From Xylanibacter ruminicola (GTDB lineage Bacteria; Bacteroidota; Bacteroidia; Bacteroidales; Bacteroidaceae), in the NCBI RefSeq assembly GCF_900107775.1, contig NZ_FNRF01000005.1:235852-299851 (forward strand): a stretch of DNA of 64,000 nucleotides. Reading direction: 5' to 3'. The notes under the pieces were generated by a model. The model was not told the origin of the DNA. It did no database searches and worked only from the letters and a program-made list of their open reading frames with translations. Below, one piece after another: positions 1 to 7,669 of the stretch (position 1 is the stretch's first letter; each line of letters opens with the position of its first letter). Position numbers and translations under genes: made by a program.

Positions 1-2
1 TG

Positions 3-1700
3 CGTATCGTTTTCTTCCTTATCCTATGGCTGGTGGTGGGTATCTTTGCCATCCCGCTGTACCTGCGCCGTGTGCGCCGACTCATTAATAACGAGGTGCT
101 GCTGATAGTAGCCTTGGGCTTGTGTTGTGCCATGGCGGTGTTCTCTACCAAGGTAGGCTTCAGCTCAGCTTTCGGTGCATTTATCATGGGTAGCATCCTG
201 GCTGAGACCATCGAGGCCGAGCGTATCGAGAAACTCGTCGAGCCTGTTAAGAACCTCTTCGGTGCCGTATTCTTCGTGTCGGTAGGTATGCTGGTCGATC
301 CAAAGATTCTGGTCGAATATGCCATACCTATCCTCTGCCTGGTACTCACCATTATTGTAGGGCAGAGCGTGTTCGGCACCATCTCGTTTATGTTAGGTGG
401 CCAGTCGCTCAAGTCGGCCATGCGTTGTGGCTTCTCGATGGCACAGATTGGTGAGTTCTCGTTCATCATCGCCTCGTTAGGTTTGTCGCTTGGCGTTATT
501 GGCGATTTCCTTTATCCCGTGGTGGTAGCCGTATCAGTCATCACTACCTTCTTGACTCCTTACATGATTCGTCTGGCCACGCCAGCCTATAATAACCTTG
601 AGAAGCGTCTGCCTGGTAAGCTTATCAAGTCGCTTAACCAGTTGGCCATGGGCAATACGCATAGTCAGGAGGAGAGCAAGTGGAAACGCCTGCTCACGCA
701 GATGGCCATCAACACCATCGTTTACTCCATCCTTTCGTCGGCATCCATTGCCATGATGTTTGCCTTTGTGCTGCCCGTCACCCGCAAGATGCTGCCCGGT
801 TGGGAGCTCCATTGGTATGCCAACGCCATTACCGGTGTGCTCACGGTGGCACTCATCGCACCTTTCCTGCGTGCCATGGTGATGAAGAAGAATCACAGCG
901 AGGAGTGGAAAGCCCTGTGGGCCGAGAGCAATCGCAACCGTTTGCCATTGTTGTTCACCATCCTCGTGCGTTTCCTCATTGCCGTCAGCTTTATCTTCTA
1001 CATCTGCAATTTCCTGAGCCGATTCACCAATGCCTTGATGATTACCATCGGTTTTGTAGTCATCGTGCTCATCATCCTCTCACGTCGTACCAAGCATCGT
1101 AGCATCACACTCGAGCGCCTGTTTATCCAGAACCTGCGTTCGCGCGATATCGAGGCCCAGGTGCATGGCAAGAAACGTCCGCTCTACGAGGGCAAGTTGC
1201 TCGATCGCGATATTCATATTGCCGATTTCACGGTGCCGTTCAACTCCACTTGGATGGGACTGTCGTTGGCACAGCTCAAGTTGGGTACCAAGTATGGTGT
1301 GCATGTTAGTAGTATTCTGCGTGGTGGCCGTCGTATAAACATCCCCGATGGTTATAACATCCTGTTCCCAGGCGATGTACTTCAGGTCATCGGTAGCGAC
1401 CAGCAGTTCACTGCTTTCCGCGATGCCATCGAGAACGAGGTGCTGGGTGCCGATGTAGATGTGGAGATGCGCGAGATGAAGCTGCGCCAACTCATTATCG
1501 GTACCGATAGTCCGTTTGTGGGTCAGACCCTCATCGAGAGTCGTATCCGTGATCGTTTCAGTTGTATGGTGGTAGGATTAGAAGAGGGAAAGGAAAGCCT
1601 CTCCCCCTATAGTCCTAATCGTAAGTTCCGTGCAGGTGATATCATCTGGGTGGTAGGCGAGCAAGACTCGCTCGACGCCCTGTTTAATATTAAAGATTAA
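3..1700 (+). CDS. CPA2-family cation:proton antiporter with two TrkA-C domains (5' partial)
   Basis: Probable inner-membrane monovalent cation/H+ antiporter of the KefB/CPA2 type. The reading frame is open from base 3, so the start lies outside the window; the internal GTG at 33 is not a credible start because coding hydrophobic sequence continues upstream. The first part is a run of hydrophobic helices containing FGAFIMGSILAET and the glycine-rich GFSMAQIGEFSFIIA, typical of the antiporter core. After a further membrane block the chain turns soluble and carries two consecutive TrkA-C (RCK_C) modules, roughly bases 1195-1430 (ending FPGDVLQVIGS) and 1465-1690 (ending RAGDIIWVVGEQ), which usually bind a regulatory ligand. 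No TrkA-N nucleotide-binding domain is seen between membrane and C-domains. It converges on pepT with three bases between stops. Ion specificity cannot be read from the sequence. Confidence 0.85.
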   Translation, partial: RIVFFLILWLVVGIFAIPLYLRRVRRLINNEVLLIVALGLCCAMAVFSTKVGFSSAFGAFIMGSILAETIEAERIEKLVEPVKNLFGAVFFVSVGMLVDPKILVEYAIPILCLVLTIIVGQSVFGTISFMLGGQSLKSAMRCGFSMAQIGEFSFIIASLGLSLGVIGDFLYPVVVAVSVITTFLTPYMIRLATPAYNNLEKRLPGKLIKSLNQLAMGNTHSQEESKWKRLLTQMAINTIVYSILSSASIAMMFAFVLPVTRKMLPGWELHWYANAITGVLTVALIAPFLRAMVMKKNHSEEWKALWAESNRNRLPLLFTILVRFLIAVSFIFYICNFLSRFTNALMITIGFVVIVLIILSRRTKHRSITLERLFIQNLRSRDIEAQVHGKKRPLYEGKLLDRDIHIADFTVPFNSTWMGLSLAQLKLGTKYGVHVSSILRGGRRINIPDGYNILFPGDVLQVIGSDQQFTAFRDAIENEVLGADVDVEMREMKLRQLIIGTDSPFVGQTLIESRIRDRFSCMVVGLEEGKESLSPYSPNRKFRAGDIIWVVGEQDSLDALFNIKD

Positions 1701-1716
1701 ACATTAAAGATTAAAG
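1684..1716. repeat. ATTAAA-type short direct repeats at convergent gene ends
   Basis: Three degenerate copies of ATTAAAGATTAAAC lie across the stop of the antiporter gene and the gap to pepT. The last codons of the antiporter (NIKD) are built from the repeat. The same sort of ATTAAAC/ATCAATT string recurs at 49,342-49,378, 56,597-56,620 and 22,229-22,256, always at gene edges. Confidence 0.55.
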
Positions 1717-2927
1717 CCAGCGGTAAGCTCGCATATCTTGATGATCACTTCTTTTGCTTTGTTCATTGATTGGATGCTTACAAACTCGTAAGGTCCATGA
1801 AAGTTCACGCCGCCTGCAAAAATGTTGGGGCAGGGCAGACCTTTAAAACTCAGCTGTGCACCATCCGTACCACCACGGATAGGCTTTACTTTCGGAGCCA
1901 CACCGCAGTCCTGCATGGCGCGCAGCACCAAGTCTATCACGTGCATCTGCGGGTCAATCTTCTCCTTCATATTGTAGTACTGGTCCTTTGTTTCAAGTGT
2001 TACAGTACCCTCGCCGTATTTCTCGTTCATCGCTGCCACCACGCTGGCCAGTGTGCGCTTGCGCTCCTCAAAACGGTCGCGATCGTGGTCGCGTATAATG
2101 TAGTGCATGCTCGCCTTCTCAACCGATCCCTGTACACCTAGCAGGTGATAGAATCCCTGATAGCCCTCGGTAGTCTCCGGGCGCTCGTCGGCAGGCAGCA
2201 TCGCAGCCAGTTCCATCGCCAGCAGGTTGGCATTCACCATCTTGTCCTTGGCATAGCCCGGATGCACACTTACACCTTTTATATATATCTTGGCGCTGGC
2301 AGCATTAAAGTTCTCAAACTCCAGTTCGCCCACATCGCCGCCATCCATCGTGTAGCCCCATTCGCAACCGAATTTCTCTACATCAAAGTGGTGCGCACCC
2401 ATACCAATCTCCTCGTCAGGATTAAACGCCACGCGAATATCGCCGTGCTTTATCTCCTTGTGGTCGCGCAGGTAGCACATCGCCTCTACTATCTCGGCTA
2501 TGCCCGCCTTGTCGTCGGCACCTAATAGTGTGGTACCATCCGTCACAATCAGGTCCTCGCCTGTGTGCTGTAGCAACTCGGGGAATTTGGTGGGACTCAT
2601 CATAATGCCCTCCGAAAGCAGAATATCGCTGCCGTCGTAGTTGCGTACAATGTGTGGCTTGATGTCAGCACCCGAGCAGTCGGGGCTGGTATCGTAGTGC
2701 GAAATAAATCCGATGGTAGGAATCTCATCTTTCGTATTGGCCTTCAGTGTAGCGTAGATGTAACCCTTCTCGTCCATCTCCACATCACTCAGTCCCTCAT
2801 GTTCCAGTTCTTTCTTCAAGTACTCGGCAAACACCAGTTGTTTCGCCGTACTCGGTACGGTGTCACTATCCTCAGCCGACTGTGTGTCAAACTGGGTATA
2901 GTTTATAAATCTCTCTGTAATGTCCAT
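1704..2927 (-). CDS. pepT: Peptidase T (tripeptide aminopeptidase)
   Basis: Cytoplasmic zinc aminopeptidase of family M20B that removes the N-terminal residue from tripeptides. Family landmarks are all present: SHYDTSPD (first metal ligand HxD), GADDKAG (bridging aspartate), NPDEEIGMG (catalytic glutamate pair), and HPGYAKDK and [14 protein letters not shown] further on. With the ATG at 2927 the protein is 407 residues, almost exactly the length of E. coli PepT. A TTG eight codons upstream would give a longer frame, but the TATCTTTG promoter lies across that position, so MDITERF is the start. The gene is monocistronic and convergent with the antiporter gene. Confidence 0.95.
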   Translation of the reverse strand: MDITERFINYTQFDTQSAEDSDTVPSTAKQLVFAEYLKKELEHEGLSDVEMDEKGYIYATLKANTKDEIPTIGFISHYDTSPDCSGADIKPHIVRNYDGSDILLSEGIMMSPTKFPELLQHTGEDLIVTDGTTLLGADDKAGIAEIVEAMCYLRDHKEIKHGDIRVAFNPDEEIGMGAHHFDVEKFGCEWGYTMDGGDVGELEFENFNAASAKIYIKGVSVHPGYAKDKMVNANLLAMELAAMLPADERPETTEGYQGFYHLLGVQGSVEKASMHYIIRDHDRDRFEERKRTLASVVAAMNEKYGEGTVTLETKDQYYNMKEKIDPQMHVIDLVLRAMQDCGVAPKVKPIRGGTDGAQLSFKGLPCPNIFAGGVNFHGPYEFVSIQSMNKAKEVIIKICELTAGFNL

Positions 2928-2946
2928 ACGTTTTTTATTATTCGGC

Positions 2947-2978
2947 TGCAAAGATACAAAAAAAATTGTATCTTTGCA
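2947..2978. promoter_or_regulatory. Perfect palindrome forming back-to-back TATCTTTG promoters
   Basis: A 13-bp arm at 2947-2959 is repeated inverted at 2966-2978 with a 6-bp A-tract between. Each arm reads TGTATCTTTGCA outward, a full Bacteroidetes -7 element. The leftward arm drives pepT, 20 bases before its ATG. The rightward arm faces the next operon, which has its own promoter 240 bp further on. From 2979 to 3212 I see only AT-rich sequence without a gene. Confidence 0.6.
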
Positions 2979-3212
2979 ACAGAAAGCACTTATATACGAA
3001 AAAAATACAGGCTCGTTTATATGCTTGTGTAGCTGGTTGTGCCAGGTGACGCTGTAGCTATCATATCCTCATCTGTACAATAAATATGATTTGTTTCTTT
3101 CTTAATAAACAAATATTATTAATAGTGTTTATAAATTACTATCTTAGTATATCAATCGTGTCTTTAATTATTTTCACTATTTTTAGGTATTGTAGGGCTG
3201 ATAGATTCGCAG

Positions 3213-3220
3213 TACCTTTG
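3213..3220 (+). promoter_or_regulatory. -7 promoter element TACCTTTG of the chelatase operon
   Basis: TACCTTTG is preceded at 20 bp by TTG (3190-3192), matching the Bacteroidetes TTG-N19-21-TAnnTTTG pattern. It lies only 13 bases before the ATG at 3234, so the leader is very short and leaves no room for a riboswitch. Confidence 0.6.
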
Positions 3221-3233
3221 CAGCCAAAAATAT

Positions 3234-4052
3234 ATGAATAAGTATTTAGTTTCTTTATTAGGATTGTTTTGGTTAACATCTGTTTCGGTACATGCTCAGG
3301 AAACATCTATTATGATGACGTATTATGGCACAGCCAACGATGCGGCTAGAGCTAAGACGATGGAACCGTTGAATGCAAAAGTGTCGCAGACGTTTTCAAA
3401 GTCGGTTATCGCCGAGGCCTATACGTCGGACATGGTGGTGAGAGCCTTGCGAAAACGTGGTATTGAAAAATATACAGTAAGCGAGGCTTTCGCTAATCTG
3501 CGCCAGGTAAAGACCCCTGTACTGGTGGTTAACGTGCAGCTCTTGGATGGCGTTATGACCGATAAACTACAGGCAGATATTAGTTCGACAGGCATGTCGG
3601 CCGATAGCATACGCTACACGTCACCTTTACTTTATAATAGCGATGATGCGCGTTGGTTGGCGCGCACGCTTGCAAAACACATTAAGGCTAATTCTGATGA
3701 GGAGGTTGTTCTAGTAGGCCACGGAAGTAACGATTCGGCTAATGCCATGTATGCACTCATTGACTACGTGATGCAGCACGAGGTAGATGATCGTTATCAT
3801 GTGGGTACCATCGAGAACTATCCCGATTTGGATATGGTTATAAAGATACTGCACGCAAAGCAGGCACGCAAAGTGGTACTTTATCCATTGCTCTTGATAG
3901 CAGGTAATCATGCGTTACAAGATATACAGGCCGATTGGAAAGATAAGTTTGAAAAAGCTGGGTATTCTGTTAGGGTTATCTGTGAGGGATTGCTCGAAAT
4001 ACCCGAAGTGCAGCAGCGTATCATTGATAAAATCAGTAACGAGCTTTATTAA
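3234..4052 (+). CDS. cbiK: Exported CbiK-type sirohydrochlorin/porphyrin metal chelatase
   Basis: Class II chelatase of the CbiK family, which inserts Co2+ or Fe2+ into sirohydrochlorin. Residues 1-21 are a signal peptide ending VHA|Q, so the enzyme is periplasmic rather than cytoplasmic. The metal-binding triad of Salmonella CbiK (H145, E175, H207) is matched by H163 (LVGHGSND), E194 (GTIENYP) and H226 (AGNHALQD), with spacing 31 and 32 against 30 and 32, so an active site is likely. It is the first gene of an operon: 19 bp to a TonB-dependent receptor, then 3 bp to a PepSY protein. No cytoplasmic cobalamin synthesis genes are near, so the context points to handling an imported tetrapyrrole or metal, possibly removing iron from heme, rather than to vitamin B12 synthesis. 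That role is inference. Confidence 0.82.
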   Translation: MNKYLVSLLGLFWLTSVSVHAQETSIMMTYYGTANDAARAKTMEPLNAKVSQTFSKSVIAEAYTSDMVVRALRKRGIEKYTVSEAFANLRQVKTPVLVVNVQLLDGVMTDKLQADISSTGMSADSIRYTSPLLYNSDDARWLARTLAKHIKANSDEEVVLVGHGSNDSANAMYALIDYVMQHEVDDRYHVGTIENYPDLDMVIKILHAKQARKVVLYPLLLIAGNHALQDIQADWKDKFEKAGYSVRVICEGLLEIPEVQQRIIDKISNELY

Positions 4053-4071
4053 TAACAAACATAAATGATTA

Positions 4072-6171
4072 ATGAAAAAAATGAAAAAGTTTTATTATGT
4101 ATTAGCATTGGTATTATGTGCTAATGCCACCAATGTTTTTGCTGTTCAGGATAACAGCCAGGATACCACGGGCTACGCAGGTATTTACAACTTGCAGCAG
4201 GTGGTAGTAACAGGTAATGGCCATCACGAGTTGATGAAGAACTCAACCACTCCCGTTCATGTGCTGACGGCCACCGATATAGCCAAGGCTGGTATTACCG
4301 ATTTTCAGGCTGCACTTACACGCATGATGCCTAATGTGCAGTTTGCCCCCTCGTCGATGGGTAGTTATATCCGTTTAAATGGTCTGGGCAATAAATATAT
4401 CCTGATTCTCATTAATGGTCAGAAGGTTGTTGGCGATATCTCGGGCAATGTAGATTTGAACCAGATTGATATGGCACAGATTAAGCGTATAGAGGTGCTT
4501 AATGGTGCTGCTTCGGCACTCTATGGTAGCGATGCCATTGGCGGTGTTGTAAATATTATCACCAATCAGCCTAAAGATAAACTGATTAGCGCAGTGAGTG
4601 ATACGCGAGTTGGTGCTAAAGGCGCATTTACACAGAATGCCAATCTTAATATCCACACTAAGTGGCTGAGTAGCTATACTTCATTCTCGCACAACGAGGT
4701 GGACAGTTGGCGCCATAACAACCAGGAATATACAGGTAGCGAGCCCGAAGGCGAAACAGCCCTCAGTTTACAGCCATTGGTTGTGGGCTATCATCAGAAT
4801 CTGATTCGCCAGCGTTTCGAGTTGCATCCCATCAGTCGTTTGCTGATGTATGCCGAGGGTAGTTACAACTATAAGATGACCGATCGTCCTCGTAAGCAGG
4901 AAGGCTGGGAGAGTGGTTACGATTATGATATGCGTTTTAAAACCCAGCGATGGGCTGCAGGCGCTAAGTACGAGTTTAACGATAATCACTCTTTGCAGGT
5001 CGACTTCTTAAGCCACACCTTTCGTTATGGTAATGAGTATATGACCGATGTTGAGTCGAAGGGCGTTATTACCAATTATGTGGGCGATTACACACAGAGC
5101 AAGAAGCAGAGCCTGTACGATTTGGAGGTTAAGAATATCAACCACTTCTACGAGGGGAGCACAACTATTTTTGGTGGTGAGTGGAAAAACGACTTCCTCA
5201 ATGCCACCTCGGGCGATGTTGATAATCATGTTTACAATCTGTCGGCCTATGCCCAGCACGATACCAAACTGCTGGATAATATGAGTGTTACAGCAGGTGT
5301 TCGTTACGATTATAACGAAGCCTTTGGCAATCATGTTAGTCCTAAGGTGGCCTTGCTTTATCGTCCAGGTGCATTCAGCTTCCGTGCTAATTATGCCTTA
5401 GGTTTCCGTGCTCCAGGCATGGACGAGCTTTACTATCATTATTATAAAAGCAACATGCGTGGCAAACCCGTGGTTACTTTTGGTAATAAGGGCCTGAACC
5501 CCGAAACCAGTAACTATGTCAGTCTTTCGGCTGGCTATGGCAATTCGCTTTTCTCAATTGATGTTACTGGCTATCTGAATTACGTAAACAACATGATTAT
5601 CAAGGATGTGGTAGAAATCGATGAGGCTGCCAAGCAAATGCTGTTGGCTTCGTTCCCCGACGACCTTACTGAGGCATCGTTTACCAAGATGACTACCTAT
5701 AACCGCTATCTTAACAGCGATAAAGGTATTATTCGTGGCGTTAATGCCAATGTGTGCGTGTATCCTTATAATGGCTTAACCTTATCGGCCAACTACGCTT
5801 ATACGTATGCTACTACCAAAACAGGTGGTGAATGGATACCATTAGAGCGTACCGTAAAAAATGCCGTTACTCTGGCAGCCAACTACAATCACACCTGGGG
5901 CAAAACCTATACGCTGAATGTGAACCTGAATGGTCGCATGCAAAGTAAAACCTATTATCCAGGTTACGAGGATGCCCCAGGTTACGGCGTATGGAACCTG
6001 AACACCACCCATAATTTTGTGCTCAGTAAGTATCTGCAGATTGAGCCAAGTGTGGGTATCGATAATATCTTTAACAAGATAGATAATCGTATTGATTGGA
6101 CAAATCGTCGATATGCCAACTATAACCCTGGTACATCGGTAGTGTTTGGTGTAAAGGTAAAGTTCAATTAA
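4072..6171 (+). CDS. TonB-dependent outer-membrane receptor (heme/corrinoid/siderophore type)
   Basis: A 699-residue outer-membrane receptor that takes up a large ligand using TonB energy. Residues 1-24 form a signal peptide. The plug domain runs from about 45 to 165 (QQVVVTGNG as TonB-box-like entry, then RIEVLNGAASALYGSDAIGGVVNII, the classic plug end). The remainder is a beta-barrel with alternating aromatic strands, ending in VVFGVKVKFN with the usual C-terminal aromatic-x pattern. It lacks the N-terminal carboxypeptidase-like domain of SusC proteins, so it belongs with BtuB/heme/siderophore receptors. The flanking exported chelatase and PepSY protein suggest a tetrapyrrole or iron complex as ligand. 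Confidence 0.88.
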   Translation: MKKMKKFYYVLALVLCANATNVFAVQDNSQDTTGYAGIYNLQQVVVTGNGHHELMKNSTTPVHVLTATDIAKAGITDFQAALTRMMPNVQFAPSSMGSYIRLNGLGNKYILILINGQKVVGDISGNVDLNQIDMAQIKRIEVLNGAASALYGSDAIGGVVNIITNQPKDKLISAVSDTRVGAKGAFTQNANLNIHTKWLSSYTSFSHNEVDSWRHNNQEYTGSEPEGETALSLQPLVVGYHQNLIRQRFELHPISRLLMYAEGSYNYKMTDRPRKQEGWESGYDYDMRFKTQRWAAGAKYEFNDNHSLQVDFLSHTFRYGNEYMTDVESKGVITNYVGDYTQSKKQSLYDLEVKNINHFYEGSTTIFGGEWKNDFLNATSGDVDNHVYNLSAYAQHDTKLLDNMSVTAGVRYDYNEAFGNHVSPKVALLYRPGAFSFRANYALGFRAPGMDELYYHYYKSNMRGKPVVTFGNKGLNPETSNYVSLSAGYGNSLFSIDVTGYLNYVNNMIIKDVVEIDEAAKQMLLASFPDDLTEASFTKMTTYNRYLNSDKGIIRGVNANVCVYPYNGLTLSANYAYTYATTKTGGEWIPLERTVKNAVTLAANYNHTWGKTYTLNVNLNGRMQSKTYYPGYEDAPGYGVWNLNTTHNFVLSKYLQIEPSVGIDNIFNKIDNRIDWTNRRYANYNPGTSVVFGVKVKFN

Positions 6172-6174
6172 TAT

Positions 6175-7563
6175 ATGCGAAAATTTTACAGAAAGGCGCA
6201 TCGATGGTTAGGGATAGGTATCGGTATCATCATCTTATTATTTAGTGTTACTGGTATTATCCTAAACCATCGCCAATCTGTGTCGGGTATTGATATCAGC
6301 CGCGCATCACTACCTAAGAGTTACCAGATACGTAATTATAATAATGGTATCGTACGTGGCACCTTGGCTAAGGATAATCGGCAACTTATTGTTTGGGGTA
6401 ATGCGGGCATGTGGCAAACCGACTCGCATTTTACCTATTTTAAATCGATGAATGAAGGTTTCCCTGATGGCGCAGACAATCGTGATATCCTTGCGGTTGT
6501 TCGTACTTCGCACGGGCAGCTGATGGCCGCCTCTTCGTGGGCTGTATATTGTTGGGATGGCAGGTGGGTGAGGCTGTACGAAGCGCCTATACACGATATG
6601 ACGATGAGAGCCGATACCTTAGTAATAGTTACTGATACCGCTGTGATAACCAGCCCCTATCCCTATCGTAGCTTTGTGGCTCATCACATCAAGGGCACTC
6701 ATAAGCGGGGAAGAGGTAATCTGTTTTCCATGATTATGCAATTGCATTCAGGCCAGCTGTTCGGGTTGCCTGGTGTGTTTTTTGTTGATGGTATAGCTGT
6801 AGTACTGATAGTACTTGTAGTTACAGGTTGGTGCTTTACTTTTGGTAGTAAAAAGCTTAAGCGCCCTGTGTTGCGTTGGCACAATGCCTTAGGTCTTTGG
6901 CTAATTGTGTTTACGATAGGCATTACCATCACAGGCATTTGTCTTCGCGATCCATTATCTGGCTTAGTGCGCAAGGTTACCTTTGCCTCGCATCAGCAGT
7001 ATCTGCGCGATTTACGTGCCATTCGATGGAATGCCCATGCTTGTAAATGGATGCTGGTTACCAAACGCTCCATGTACTGGCTCGATACGTTAGGTGGCAA
7101 ACCTGAAAAGATGAAGCATCATCCTAAACTTACGGGTATGGGCGTTAATGTGTTTCAGTCTGTAGATAGTGTAACATGGTTAATTGGCTCGTTGCGAGGC
7201 GCTTGTCTTTTTTGCCCGGAGGACTCGACGGTAACCCCCATCGGCAAGAAACTGGCCGTTGTTGGCTATTCTAACAACATGGGGCATGCAGGCTTTGTGT
7301 TGTTTGATAAGCGTAAAGGCGCTGTTGATAGTAAGGGTAAAACCCTTAAAAAGCAAATCAGCGCCACGCCCATGGTACTCCAGAAGCAAGGCATGCCTTT
7401 GTGGAATGTCGCCTTAGAAATCCATGTTGGTCGCTTTTTTATCAGTTTTATCCCAGCGCTATCTTCTGCGTTTTATGTTTATTGTACAGGCATTATTATC
7501 CTTTTGGTATTGGTGACAGGCTTACTACTTCATCCTAAATTAATGCGTAAACGTAAGAATTAA
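6175..7563 (+). CDS. PepSY-domain transmembrane protein of the uptake operon
   Basis: A 462-residue inner-membrane protein of the PepSY_TM type often found with TonB receptors for iron complexes; some homologues act as reductases releasing the metal. The N-terminus has the family signature YRKAHRWLGIGIGI followed by a first membrane helix. A helix pair lies around residues 200-222 and 240-258, with RWHNALGLWL between them, and a last helix at about 440-456. Large periplasmic loops hold WD-like repeats (WDGRWVRLYEAP). It starts 3 bp after the receptor stop, so the two are translationally linked. A strong terminator follows at 7568-7597. Confidence 0.75.
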   Translation: MRKFYRKAHRWLGIGIGIIILLFSVTGIILNHRQSVSGIDISRASLPKSYQIRNYNNGIVRGTLAKDNRQLIVWGNAGMWQTDSHFTYFKSMNEGFPDGADNRDILAVVRTSHGQLMAASSWAVYCWDGRWVRLYEAPIHDMTMRADTLVIVTDTAVITSPYPYRSFVAHHIKGTHKRGRGNLFSMIMQLHSGQLFGLPGVFFVDGIAVVLIVLVVTGWCFTFGSKKLKRPVLRWHNALGLWLIVFTIGITITGICLRDPLSGLVRKVTFASHQQYLRDLRAIRWNAHACKWMLVTKRSMYWLDTLGGKPEKMKHHPKLTGMGVNVFQSVDSVTWLIGSLRGACLFCPEDSTVTPIGKKLAVVGYSNNMGHAGFVLFDKRKGAVDSKGKTLKKQISATPMVLQKQGMPLWNVALEIHVGRFFISFIPALSSAFYVYCTGIIILLVLVTGLLLHPKLMRKRKN

Positions 7564-7567
7564 ATGA

Positions 7568-7597
7568 GGGTGTGTCAAAAAATGGCACACCCTTTTT
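7568..7597 (+). terminator. Rho-independent terminator of the chelatase operon
   Basis: A 10-bp stem (GGGTGTGTCA against TGGCACACCC, one G-T pair) with an AAAAA loop is followed by TTTTT. Confidence 0.85.
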
Positions 7598-7631
7598 GTA
7601 TGTTTGCAACCAAGTTGCAGGAAATACTGCG

Positions 7632-7639
7632 TATCTTTG
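7632..7639 (+). promoter_or_regulatory. -7 element TATCTTTG that fixes the P-type ATPase start
   Basis: TATCTTTG lies 30 bp before the ATG at 7670. The reading frame is open further upstream to a TTG at 7604, but those codons overlap this promoter, so they are not translated. Confidence 0.65.
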
Positions 7640-7669
7640 CACCCAGAAACAATAAAAAGGATTAAGCAT

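Noticed and set aside
2979..3212. Possible cobalamin riboswitch before the CbiK-type gene
   Set aside because: The promoter is 13 bases before the start codon, so the region is upstream of transcription, and I see no B12-box-like sequence.
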